NCBI GenBank assembly: GCA_028288765.1
Contig: JAQGHQ010000237.1
Location: forward strand, 1 to 49,868
From: Gemmataceae bacterium
GTDB lineage: Bacteria; Planctomycetota; Planctomycetia; Gemmatales; Gemmataceae
Reading direction: 5' to 3'
Length of the DNA stretch: 49,868 bases
Below are positions 1 to 7,269 of this stretch, piece after piece. Each line of letters begins with the position of its first letter. Position 1 is the stretch's first letter. The notes under the pieces are model-generated. The model worked only from the letters and a program-made list of their open reading frames with translations. It did no database searches and was not told the origin of the DNA. The translations under genes were made by a program, and so were the position numbers.

Positions 1-376
1 ATTACGCTGTGTCATCGCGGTGGTTCTCGGCGAGGCGAGGTAAGAGTGTGGTAACTCCTTCCCCTACCAAACCTTGAACCACCGCGCTACTGTTTTGCCT
101 GGGAAGACGATGAAATATCCGGGCTAATCTGTAGGAGGTCGCGGCGTCCTCCGGGAGCCTGCACCGCGTGGAAACCTCTGAGATTTGAGGCTTTTTTAGC
201 GCGCGGCCGGGCAGCGACTATCCGGCTGTCGATCCGGTGCTCGTCACGAGCCAAGGTCAGCTCGGACGAGCGCCCACCTTGGTTGTGACGGCGACAGTTG
301 TGACGCACCTTCTACCGCGACGGTAGACGCAATCAGCCCGACCCAGATGCCACAACTATTGGCGGAGTGATTCCAG
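1..376. other. Gene-free stretch at window edge
   Basis: I see no convincing gene here. The only open frame of any length (87-308, minus strand) has no family resemblance and no clear ribosome binding site. Two small structures are visible: two copies of GTTGTGACG about 15 bp apart near 281-304, and a perfect 7-bp dyad TCTACCG-CGA-CGGTAGA at 311-327. Their role is unknown. Confidence 0.4.
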
Positions 377-526
377 CTACCCGCCCGCCTTCTTCGATCC
401 CGGACCGCTCTTCTGCTTCAGCCCCTTCTTGAGCATCTCGGCTTGGGGCTTCCGCTTTCCCGTCCCGTCCGCCCCCGCTTTCTTCTTCCCGCCCGCCTTC
501 GGGTGCGGGCCGCTTCCGTTTGTCAT
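377..526 (-). CDS. Small lysine-rich basic protein (hypothetical)
   Basis: A possible 49-residue protein, rich in Lys, Gly and Pro, with several KK and KR pairs and no membrane segment. The open frame extends further upstream, but the ATG at 526 follows a purine-rich GGGGAGTGGGGGACAG stretch and gives a compositionally uniform product. The upstream extension would instead run through the repeat array in front of the divergent XRE gene. The composition resembles small nucleic-acid-binding tails, but I recognise no family. It is divergent from the regulator at 643, so both could share the control region between them. It could be a chance frame; confidence is low. Confidence 0.3.
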   Translation of the reverse strand: MTNGSGPHPKAGGKKKAGADGTGKRKPQAEMLKKGLKQKSGPGSKKAGG

Positions 527-572
527 CACTGTCCCCCACTCCCCGAGGTCGGCACCGGGAGATGCCCCGGCA

Positions 573-609
573 TCTGTAGACGATCCTCTGTAGAGGGATC
601 GTCTGTAGA
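573..609. promoter_or_regulatory. Triple direct repeat with embedded dyad, putative XRE operator
   Basis: Three exact copies of TCTGTAGA start at 573, 587 and 602, that is 14 and 15 bp apart, so they lie on nearly the same face of the helix relative to each other. A perfect 9-bp inverted repeat, AGACGATCC (578-586) and GGATCGTCT (596-604), overlaps them. The array ends 33 bp before the ATG of the XRE regulator. Its position and symmetry are those of an autoregulatory operator. The assignment to this regulator is inference. Confidence 0.5.
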
Positions 610-642
610 GTAACCGTCTGCGGTCGGACATGCTACCTCGCC

Positions 643-897
643 ATGTCCACAATTCCGGAATTGTTCGGGGCGGCCGTCCGGCGGCGGGAGCGACTGGGCC
701 TCTCGCAGGAGGACTTCGCCGACAAGGCCGGCATCCACCGCACCTACGTCAGTTCCGTCGAACTCGGCAAGGTCCAGATTAGCATCGTCATCGCACAGAA
801 ACTTGCCGTCGCCCTCGGCGCGCCGCAGAGCAAAATTTGGCAGGAGGTCGAGCGGAAGCTCGCGGCCGATGGCACGGACACCGGCTCACCTGAATGA
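643..897 (+). CDS. XRE-family helix-turn-helix regulator, controller-protein-like
   Basis: An 84-residue single-domain DNA-binding protein that is essentially one Cro/C1-type helix-turn-helix. The HTH core spans about residues 8-60, with GLSQEDFADKAG forming the first helices and HRTYVSSVELGK the recognition helix and turn. The size and the HRTYVSSVE...ISI pattern resemble restriction-modification controller (C) proteins and other small XRE regulators, which bind as dimers to direct or inverted repeats just upstream of their own gene. A triple repeat with an internal dyad lies directly in front of this ATG. No methyltransferase or endonuclease gene is seen in the window, but the window begins only 642 bp upstream. 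The HTH call is certain; the R-M connection is only a resemblance. Confidence 0.85.
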   Translation: MSTIPELFGAAVRRRERLGLSQEDFADKAGIHRTYVSSVELGKVQISIVIAQKLAVALGAPQSKIWQEVERKLAADGTDTGSPE

Positions 898-965
898 CGC
901 ACGCAAGGAGCGGAGCAGGGGCAAGGGGACGTGCAGGAATGCACCCGGACCACCCGTTCCAGCCC

Positions 966-1526
966 TCAGTTACGAACCCTCCCGCGTGATCCCTTTCTCG
1001 ATCGGCCGCTCTTTCCTGTCTCCCCGTCGAGGAGTTGCCCGCCCCGGGTGTAGTACCTGCGGAGCGAGTCCCGTGACCCGGCAAAGAGCACAGCCAGCAG
1101 GGCCAGGAACCCGAGGTCGCCCCAGCCGACGGAGCCGAGAGACCACCGCCGCACGGCCCCGACGACGAGCAGGGCGACCAGCATGTTGGCGTGGAACTGG
1201 TAGTACCGGTAGTAGTGCTCGACCACGAGATCGAAGGCGGCCGCGCGGTCCCCGAGGCGTGAGAAGTCCCACTGTGGCTGGGGAAGGCCAGTAGCGTGGT
1301 GGATGGCGTCGATGACCAGCCACCGGACGGTGCTGAGGGCCATCCCGATGCCGAGGGCGGCGACGACGCCGCTGAGGAACCCGCCGACCGAGGGCGCACT
1401 GCCTGCGGACATCCCGAGTGCCTGCCCCGCCACGGGGATTACTGCCTGCAGGCCCCAAAGCAGAACGAACCCCGGGAGGACGTATGCGATCAGGAGGCCG
1501 AAGTTCTCGGAGGAGACGGATTTCAC
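966..1526 (-). CDS. Multi-pass membrane protein of unknown function
   Basis: A 186-residue protein with about four hydrophobic segments: roughly residues 9-30 (LLIAYVLPGFVLLWGLQAV), 45-67, 112-126 and 135-150. A soluble stretch with many aromatic residues (EHYYRYYQFH) lies between the second and third, and the C-terminal tail is strongly basic and probably cytoplasmic. The opening pattern, a short polar N-terminus followed by LLIAYVLPGF, recurs in uncharacterised bacterial membrane proteins, but I cannot name a family. It is convergent with the XRE gene and lies 133 bp downstream of the deaminase-fusion gene on the same strand, so the two may be cotranscribed. A role as a membrane partner of that protein is speculation. 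Confidence 0.65.
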   Translation of the reverse strand: MKSVSSENFGLLIAYVLPGFVLLWGLQAVIPVAGQALGMSAGSAPSVGGFLSGVVAALGIGMALSTVRWLVIDAIHHATGLPQPQWDFSRLGDRAAAFDLVVEHYYRYYQFHANMLVALLVVGAVRRWSLGSVGWGDLGFLALLAVLFAGSRDSLRRYYTRGGQLLDGETGKSGRSRKGSRGRVRN

Positions 1527-1659
1527 GTGCGAAAGCGAGGGGGGCAGCAGCCGAGTTGTCGGCTGACCACCGCAAAGGATACTCCCGTGTGCCCTGCCTG
1601 AGCAACGCCTACGCCGCGTGCGGAGGGCAGCCGAAGCCTGCTGAAGCGGCGTGCCGCAC

Positions 1660-2595
1660 CTACTTCGCCCCGGCCACCTGCTTCACGAGGTTGACGGTGA
1701 CGTGCCCCTGCGAGTCGAGCCCCTTGGGAAGTGAGGGCATGTCGATCCCCGGCCAATCGCCCGGGAGTTGCGGCTGGATCGCCGCGTCGATTTTCCCCTT
1801 CAGCAGCCCACTCCGCTTCCGGTTGACATCGACCACCTTGTGGTAGTAGGCGATCAACGCGGCCCCGAGATCACTCGCCCGGACGACGTGGATCGTGTGC
1901 GACCCCTCGGAGCCAAGCCCGACCTCGGCTTCCCACTGGTCTGTGCCGGCGATCTCGCGGAGCGGGGTGGCCTGCGGCCACCGTCGGCCACCCTGGCTGT
2001 TCAATACCCGGATGTCGCCACCCGGGTCCTTGACGCACTCGCAGACGATCTTGATCTGGGAGTACCAACCGCCGCCGGCCTGCGGCAACAGGGGGAACGT
2101 GTCGCCCGGTTTAGGGGAAACGAATGTTAGCCCGAGGTCTTGCTGAGCCCGAACGAACTCCGCGTTCATCCCCCGGATCTTGTCGGCCAAGTCGTGCGGG
2201 AACAGCTCCACCTCGATGTCGTGCTCCTGAAGCTCCAGCACCCCCTTGCCGCAGACCCCCTGATTCGGGTCGAGGATGCCGATCACGACCTTCTTCACCT
2301 TCTCCGCGATGAGCCGCTCGGTACACGACTCCCGAGGCTTCCGGCGCACGTGCTTCGTGCAGGGTTCGAGCGTCGTGTACACGGTCGCCCCGGCGAGGAG
2401 CCCCTTCAGCCCCGCCTTCTCGACCGCGGTGATCGCGTTCTTCTCGGCGTGATCGTTCTCCCCGCGCTGGCCGACGAAGTGCATCCCGCCCAGGTCGATC
2501 ACGGCCCCGACTTTCGGAATCTGGCGGGGGTCTTTGGGCGTACACGCCGCCGCCAGTTCGATGGCCATTTCCATGAACTTCTGGGGTGTCGGCAC
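1660..2595 (-). CDS. RibD/CMP-deaminase-fold zinc deaminase with unknown C-terminal domain
   Basis: A 311-residue two-domain protein. Residues 1-155 form a cytidine-deaminase-fold domain of the RibD/deoxycytidylate type: the HAE zinc/proton-shuttle motif is at 49-51, and the PC motif with the two further zinc ligands is C79 and C91, separated by a longer loop than in RibD. Residues about 176-311 form a separate, probably beta-rich domain that I do not recognise (WYSQIKIVCEC, WEAEVGLGSEGSHTIHVV). No riboflavin-type reductase domain follows, and no other rib gene is near, so a role in riboflavin synthesis is unlikely. The substrate is unknown; a nucleotide or modified base is the family expectation. 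I prefer the GTG at 2595, preceded by GAGGG, because the ATG at 2628 lies inside the tRNA terminator hairpin. Confidence 0.75.
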   Translation of the reverse strand: MPTPQKFMEMAIELAAACTPKDPRQIPKVGAVIDLGGMHFVGQRGENDHAEKNAITAVEKAGLKGLLAGATVYTTLEPCTKHVRRKPRESCTERLIAEKVKKVVIGILDPNQGVCGKGVLELQEHDIEVELFPHDLADKIRGMNAEFVRAQQDLGLTFVSPKPGDTFPLLPQAGGGWYSQIKIVCECVKDPGGDIRVLNSQGGRRWPQATPLREIAGTDQWEAEVGLGSEGSHTIHVVRASDLGAALIAYYHKVVDVNRKRSGLLKGKIDAAIQPQLPGDWPGIDMPSLPKGLDSQGHVTVNLVKQVAGAK

Positions 2596-2607
2596 GGGGC
2601 CCTCACG

Positions 2608-2641
2608 AAACGAAATAAGCCCCCGCATTTCGGCGGGGGCT
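2608..2641 (-). terminator. Intrinsic terminator after tRNA-Arg
   Basis: On the minus strand a perfect 9-bp stem AGCCCCCGC / GCGGGGGCT (2633-2641 and 2618-2626) with a 6-nt loop is followed by TATTTCGTTTC. It ends transcription of the tRNA gene and shows that the deaminase must start downstream of it. Confidence 0.75.
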
Positions 2642-2697
2642 GCGGGGGTTTAGTACGGGCCGCGTTTCCGTCTCTCGCAAACCCCTAGTTTTTCAAG

Positions 2698-2771
2698 TAT
2701 GCCCGACAGGAGTTGAACCTGTAACCTTCGGCTCCGGAGGCCGACGCTCTATCCAGTTGAGCTACGGGCAC
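2698..2771 (-). tRNA. tRNA-Arg (anticodon CCG)
   Basis: A complete cloverleaf of 74 nt. The acceptor stem pairs GTGCCCG with CGGGCAT (one G-U at the end), followed by the D stem GCTC/GAGC, the anticodon stem TCGGC/GCCGA with loop CTCCGGA (anticodon CCG, reading CGG), and the T stem ACAGG/CCTGT with loop TTCAACT. The discriminator base is A and CCA is not encoded. The 3' end faces the small accessory block at 1-2.6 kb, which is the side where integrating elements usually insert; no repeat of the tRNA 3' end was found inside the window. Confidence 0.95.
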
Positions 2772-2785
2772 ATCGCCTGCGAGAA

Positions 2786-2813
2786 ATCATACCCGGGCGC
2801 AGGGAATTGACAA
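2786..2813 (-). promoter_or_regulatory. Sigma-70 promoter of tRNA-Arg
   Basis: On the minus strand, TTGTCA (2808-2813) and TATGAT (2786-2791) are separated by 16 bp, each matching five of six consensus positions. The expected start is about 8 nt before the mature tRNA 5' end at 2771, so the leader would be very short. Confidence 0.75.
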
Positions 2814-2907
2814 GAGGACAAGCACTCCGCAATTCCCCTCAACGGAGGCTGCGATCGGACCTTGAAGCGAGTACAGTACCAAACACCCCACCCGCGAGGG
2901 CCTGCCT

Positions 2908-3702
2908 GTGGCCAGAAAGAAGAAACCCGCGGCCGAAAGCCCGTCCCTGTTCGACACCTCCGGAGCCGAGTCAGGGGGACCTCCACCACCCGCTTCCCGT
3001 CCGAACGACGTCCCCGGGTTACCCGCCGATCTTCCCGCGGCGTGGCTGACAGCTCTGGAACCGGAAACCCAGAAGCCCTACTGGGCCGACCTGATGCGGT
3101 TCGTCGCCGCGGAGCGGGCCGCGCACGACGTTTACCCGCCGGAATCAGACGTGTTCAACGCCTTCCGGTTCACGCCGCTGGAGAAAGTCGAGGTGTTGTT
3201 ACTCGGCCAGGACCCGTACCCCACGCCGGGGGTCGCACACGGCCTCTGCTTCTCCGTCCGGCCGGGCGTGCGGCTGCCGGCATCCCTGAGGAATATCTAC
3301 CGCGAGTTGGAAGACGACGTCGGTGCGAAGCCGGTCACGCACGGATACCTCGCCGCCTGGGCCCGGCGCGGCGTGTTGATGCTGAACGCCTGCCTGACCG
3401 TCCGGTCCGGCGCGCCGAACTCCCACTCCGGGAAAGGGTGGGAGAAGTTCACCGACGCGGCCATCCGGGCGGTGAACGACAAGAAGCGGCCGGTCGTGTT
3501 CCTCCTCTGGGGCAGCTACGCCCAGAAGAAGGAGAAACTGATCGACACCACGCGTCACGTCGTCATTAAAGGCGTCCACCCGTCGCCCCTGTCGGCCGAC
3601 AAGGGGTTCTTCGGTAGCAAGCCTTTCTCAAAGATCAACGCCGCGCTCGAAGCCGCGGGTGAGAAGCCGATCGACTGGCAACTCCCGGAAAACCCGGATT
3701 AA
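2908..3702 (+). CDS. ung: Uracil-DNA glycosylase (family 1)
   Basis: Removes uracil from DNA to start base-excision repair; acts in the cytoplasm on single- and double-stranded DNA. The protein has 264 residues, slightly longer than the roughly 225-residue norm because of a basic, proline-rich N-terminal extension (about residues 1-40). The family-1 signatures are present: the water-activating motif GQDPYP at 100-105, the substrate pocket around MLNACLTVR (158-166) with NSHSGKGW following, and the minor-groove/intercalation loop HPSPLSA at 224-230. The start is a GTG at 2908 preceded by GAGGG. The gene stands alone and converges on the histidine kinase gene across a perfect 26-bp inverted repeat. 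The call is firm. Confidence 0.96.
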   Translation: MARKKKPAAESPSLFDTSGAESGGPPPPASRPNDVPGLPADLPAAWLTALEPETQKPYWADLMRFVAAERAAHDVYPPESDVFNAFRFTPLEKVEVLLLGQDPYPTPGVAHGLCFSVRPGVRLPASLRNIYRELEDDVGAKPVTHGYLAAWARRGVLMLNACLTVRSGAPNSHSGKGWEKFTDAAIRAVNDKKRPVVFLLWGSYAQKKEKLIDTTRHVVIKGVHPSPLSADKGFFGSKPFSKINAALEAAGEKPIDWQLPENPD

Positions 3703-3705
3703 TAC

Positions 3706-3821
3706 AGCCGCACGATGAACGCAGAAAAGAAACGATAAATGACAAGTATTGAAATCTGGTTATCAGTATATCTTTGGCGTTTTTGTTCGAATGGCTTCTT
3801 TTCTGCGTTCATCGTGCGGCT
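3706..3821. repeat. Perfect 26-bp inverted repeat with AT-rich core between convergent genes
   Basis: Left arm 3706-3731 and right arm 3796-3821 are exact reverse complements over 26 bp (AGCCGCACGATGAACGCAGA...). The 64-bp core (3732-3795) is clearly AT-richer than its surroundings. The right arm overlaps the stop codon of the histidine kinase gene, and the left arm begins 3 bp after the ung stop. It could act as a bidirectional terminator, or be a small transposable (MITE-like) element or an inverted duplication of the kinase gene end. No target-site duplication is obvious. Confidence 0.85.
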
Positions 3822-5509
3822 TCGTTTTCTGCCAGAGGTATCCGGATCCGGAACACCGCTCCCCGGAACGGGGCCGATTCGATCTCCAGCGTCGCCCCGT
3901 GGTGCTCCAGGACCACCGCCACGAACGACAGCCCGAGACCCATCCCGGCGCTGTACCCTTCGTACAGGGCGTTGTCCCGCTTCGTGGTGAAGTGCGTCTT
4001 CAGACAGTTGTCCCGGACTTCGGCCGTCATCCCGACCCCGTTGTCCTGCACTTCCAGCACCGCGACGTCGCCCTCCCGCCGGGCCCGCAGGCGGACCTCG
4101 CCCTTCCACGAGGCCGCCTCGATCAGCCGCTGCTTCCGCCCGGTGGCGTCGAGGCCGGGGTTCCGCCGGGCCTCCTCGCGGAGGTGGTTCCGCATCTCGA
4201 ACGTCGCGTCCCGCGCGTTGAACACCAGGTTCTCGACCGCCTGCTGGAGGTGCGACAGGTCGCCGCTGACCGCGAGCGGGCCGGCGGGCAGATCGGCCGT
4301 GAACCGGACTTTCCACTTCTCCCAGGCCATGTCCGCCCAGGTCCGGTGCGTCTCGCGGACCAGCTCGGTCAGGTCCACCCGCGTCATCTCGGCCCGGTTC
4401 GGGTCCCGGCGGATGGTCCGCAGGATCTGCTGAAGGCGTTCGGTGACGGTGCCCAGGGTGGACCTCACCTCGTGGAGCATCCCCGCCTGCTCCCGGGTCA
4501 TCCCGTCCGTCTCGATGCACCGGGCGAGCAGGTCGTTCGGCCGGACCAGAAGGTTCTTGATGTTGTGTGCGTAGCTCCCGGCCATGATCCCGATGCTCGC
4601 GTACAGCTGCGACTTCATCTCCAGCGCCGACCGTTCGGCCTCCGCCGCCCGCCCCTCGATCTTCGCCTTCTCCAGCTCGCCCTCGAGGACCCGCCGCTGG
4701 AGCTCTTCGGCCGCCCGCGCGGCCCGTTCGGCCTCCTGTTCCGCCTCCTGCGTCTGGACCCGCGCCTGAAGGAGTTCCCGCTCGCGGTGCTCGACGGCCA
4801 GCGCGGCCTGGGCGTGCTCCCGCTCCCGCCGCAGGGACCGGACCGCGAAGAACCCCGAGACCACCGTCACCGGGACGAGGACCAGGACCAGCGGGAGCTG
4901 CCACGACCGTTGACTCTGCTGTTCGTCCTCGAACCGGTGGTTGGTGTGGACGCGGTACTCGCACCGGATGAACGCCCGGCCGGTGGCCGTCCCGCCCGCG
5001 GGGCACTCGACGACTCGCACCCGTGCCTTGCCGTCCGAGATCGGCCGGGGGAGCGGCGACCGCCAGGCGGGGTGGACGGTCCGGCCGGACGGGGGCGGGA
5101 CCCCGGGATACTCGACCGAGAGGGAGTACACGTCCGGGAAGAGCGGGAGCTTGCCGGCGTACTTCCGGGTGGGCTCGGTCAGGGCGGACAGGTGGGCCTC
5201 GATCTCGTCGTGCTTGGCCCGCAGGCGGTCGGGGTCAGGCCCCCCCGGGGTGTCCATGAGCTCGACGTAGTCTTCGACCAACTCGGGCAGCGCCTTGCGG
5301 AAGACCCGCGTTTCGCTCAGCCACTCCCGGACGTCGGCCTCGTCGGCCTCCCGGGCCCAGGTCGCCCGGGAATACAACAGCCACCCGAGCCAGCCGACGA
5401 TGCCCGCCCACAGGGCCGCGAGGACGGCCAGCCGGCGGACGTGGGGCCAGATCGAGAGCGCGGCCGCGTGGCCGGCGGGCAGAGCGGCGGGAGTCTGGAC
5501 GGGGGTCAT
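3809..5509 (-). CDS. Membrane sensor histidine kinase
   Basis: A 566-residue transmembrane kinase. TM1 is about residues 26-46 and TM2 about 204-225, enclosing a periplasmic sensor region of about 155 residues with no recognised fold. A long charged coiled coil (about 228-300) follows, then the dimerisation/phosphoacceptor helix with H315 in AHNIKNLL. The ATP-binding domain shows the N box (FNARDA, from 430), G1 box DNGVGM (489-494), F box THFTTK (505-510) and G2 box GMGLGL (522-527). All catalytic features are intact. Its first codons overlap the end of the upstream binding-fold gene, so translation is coupled, and the pair probably senses a ligand together. No response regulator is adjacent, so the partner is unknown. 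The last codons lie in the 26-bp inverted repeat. Confidence 0.92.
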   Translation of the reverse strand: MTPVQTPAALPAGHAAALSIWPHVRRLAVLAALWAGIVGWLGWLLYSRATWAREADEADVREWLSETRVFRKALPELVEDYVELMDTPGGPDPDRLRAKHDEIEAHLSALTEPTRKYAGKLPLFPDVYSLSVEYPGVPPPSGRTVHPAWRSPLPRPISDGKARVRVVECPAGGTATGRAFIRCEYRVHTNHRFEDEQQSQRSWQLPLVLVLVPVTVVSGFFAVRSLRREREHAQAALAVEHRERELLQARVQTQEAEQEAERAARAAEELQRRVLEGELEKAKIEGRAAEAERSALEMKSQLYASIGIMAGSYAHNIKNLLVRPNDLLARCIETDGMTREQAGMLHEVRSTLGTVTERLQQILRTIRRDPNRAEMTRVDLTELVRETHRTWADMAWEKWKVRFTADLPAGPLAVSGDLSHLQQAVENLVFNARDATFEMRNHLREEARRNPGLDATGRKQRLIEAASWKGEVRLRARREGDVAVLEVQDNGVGMTAEVRDNCLKTHFTTKRDNALYEGYSAGMGLGLSFVAVVLEHHGATLEIESAPFRGAVFRIRIPLAENEAAR

Positions 5510-7161
5510 TCCACGGGACTCCGCTCGGCGGCCTGATCCGGGTGAACCTGGACGGCCCCGACCCGGGTCCAGCTCCGGCCGTCTACCTCCCGCCGGTAGA
5601 CCTCGATCGTGGCGTCCGGCCGGGGAGTCCCCGGGGAGGAGTCGCCGTAGCGGACGGTCGGCCGGACCACGACCACGTGTTCCCCGTTCAGCCCCCGGCG
5701 GTTCCCGCGGTCGTCAAAGAACTTGTCCGGGCGGGTCCGGAGCCGTTCCGCGACCTCGTCCGCGCGGGCCGTGAGCCGGGGCTCGGCGGCGGCCGGGGCC
5801 GGAAACGCGGCGTCCGAGAGCATCCGGCAGAGGGTGGTGTACAGCAGAACCTCCTCGGTGGTGTTCTTCGGCTCGAGCCGGTACCCTGGGGGCGGGAATT
5901 GGTCGCCCGGGGCGTCCCACCCGAACGGGTTGTCGTGGGCGAAGAGGACGAGCGGGATCGGGATCGACCGGGCCGGCCACGCCCACTCGGCGTCGCGGTA
6001 GAAGGTGTTTACCGAAAGCCCGTCGCCGGTGACTGCGACCAGCCGCCGGCCCGCCTGCGGCACCCGCTCCGCAAGGGCGAGAAGGACCCTGCGGGTCGGG
6101 TTACTCACGGTCGGGACGACGAGCAGCGACCGCTCCCCGGGCGGGGGCAGGTTCCGGAGGATCGCGCGGACGGCGGCCGCCTCCCCGTGGTTCGGGCGGG
6201 AAAACCCGCCGACACTGAACGGGATCGAGAACGCCGGGTCGCGGACGATCAGCGGCCCGTACCGCGGGCCGCCCTCGCCGCCGAGGGTCTGGTACAGGTG
6301 CTCGCGGAACTGGTTGTACAGGTCGCCGGAATAGGGGTCGTCCTGCCACTCCAGCGGGAACACGGTCGGCCGGCGGGCGAGGTCGGCGAGATCGGCGGCG
6401 ACCCCCCACGGGCCGGTCGCCCCGGCCCCGACCGCCCGGAGCCGGGGCCAGCCGGCCGGGCCCGGGTGGAGCGTCGGCTCCTGGAGGACGAAGTCCGTCA
6501 CCGCCCGCACCATCTGGGCGTTACTGAAGCAGAACCGGAATGACCGGCCGGCGTACACCTCGATCAGGTTCGGCTGGTCGGACACTCTCGGGAACCCGGC
6601 CGGGTCGTCCGGGTCGCCGAGGACCGTGTCCACGGTCGCGGTGGTGACCAGCAGGAGCGGACGGTCGCCCCGCCAGGCCGGCTGCCGGGCGAGGGCCTGG
6701 GCCAGCTCGTGCGCCCGGTCACTCGTCCACCCGCCGATCACCGCGAGCGGGGCCGGCGTGCGGTCGGCGAGGGCTTGCACCCAGCCGTCGATCGTCGCCT
6801 CGGCGGCCACCTTGTACCACCGGATGCGGATCTTCCCGGCGTGCCCGGCGCGGGTCACGACCACCTCCGGCACCGCGGTCGATTGCTCCGGGAAGGCTTT
6901 CGAATCGTCTACCGATAGCCCGCTCGCGACGCCGTTCACCGGCATCTCGGCCCGCTTGACGCCGATGACGAACAGCGCCCAGGTGTCCCCGCCGGTGGTG
7001 TTGTTGATCCAGGCGACCTCCTGGTCGCCGGACGGAACCGACAGCGGTTTCGGCAACCCGGCCGGCTGGCGGATGGCGACCAACCACACCACGACCCCGA
7101 GCCCGCCGCCCAGGAGGCAAGCCGCGAGGACCAGTACTGGACGGCGGAACCGCCGCATCAA
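5506..7161 (-). CDS. Membrane-anchored periplasmic-binding-fold protein coupled to the kinase
   Basis: A 551-residue protein with an N-terminal signal anchor (about residues 8-28, RPVLVLAACLLGGGLG...) and a large extracytoplasmic part. The alternating alpha/beta pattern, with motifs such as PAPLAVIGGWTS and RPLLLVTTATV, resembles type-1 periplasmic binding (ABC amino-acid-receptor) folds, but similarity by eye is weak and the family is unnamed. There is no lipobox and no nearby transporter permease or ATPase. The stop codon overlaps the start of the histidine kinase gene by four bases (ATGA-type), which argues for a receptor that presents its ligand state to the kinase, as LuxP does for LuxQ. 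That function is inferred from context only. Confidence 0.65.
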   Translation of the reverse strand: MMRRFRRPVLVLAACLLGGGLGVVVWLVAIRQPAGLPKPLSVPSGDQEVAWINNTTGGDTWALFVIGVKRAEMPVNGVASGLSVDDSKAFPEQSTAVPEVVVTRAGHAGKIRIRWYKVAAEATIDGWVQALADRTPAPLAVIGGWTSDRAHELAQALARQPAWRGDRPLLLVTTATVDTVLGDPDDPAGFPRVSDQPNLIEVYAGRSFRFCFSNAQMVRAVTDFVLQEPTLHPGPAGWPRLRAVGAGATGPWGVAADLADLARRPTVFPLEWQDDPYSGDLYNQFREHLYQTLGGEGGPRYGPLIVRDPAFSIPFSVGGFSRPNHGEAAAVRAILRNLPPPGERSLLVVPTVSNPTRRVLLALAERVPQAGRRLVAVTGDGLSVNTFYRDAEWAWPARSIPIPLVLFAHDNPFGWDAPGDQFPPPGYRLEPKNTTEEVLLYTTLCRMLSDAAFPAPAAAEPRLTARADEVAERLRTRPDKFFDDRGNRRGLNGEHVVVVRPTVRYGDSSPGTPRPDATIEVYRREVDGRSWTRVGAVQVHPDQAAERSPVE

Positions 7162-7206
7162 GAAGGCCTCCTGCTCGGATGGTATTTACCCCACTCTACC
7201 AGCCCG

Positions 7207-7267
7207 GGGAAGGGGCCGGAACGCGAACCCCCGGCCCAGCCGGGGGTTCGCGTTCCGGCCCCTTCCC
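7207..7267. terminator. Perfect 29-bp stem hairpin after the MBOAT gene
   Basis: Arms 7207-7235 and 7239-7267 are exact reverse complements over 29 bp with a 3-nt loop. The structure begins 2 bp after the MBOAT stop codon and lies before the start of the binding-fold gene. There is no T tract on either side, so it may terminate by other means, protect the mRNA 3' end, or be a dispersed palindrome. The pairing is certain; the function is not. Confidence 0.7.
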
Positions 7268-7269
7268 GG

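Noticed and set aside
87-308. Possible 73-residue gene on the minus strand
   Set aside because: No ribosome binding site, no family resemblance and a composition expected of chance in GC-rich DNA.
643-897. Restriction-modification locus
   Set aside because: The regulator resembles controller proteins, but no methyltransferase or endonuclease is present in the window.
3749-5536. Very long open frames antisense to the histidine kinase and to several other genes (also near 7.4, 19.7 and 37.5 kb)
   Set aside because: They are high-GC antisense shadows: rich in Arg, Pro, Gly and Ala, with no motifs, opposite genes with clear domains.
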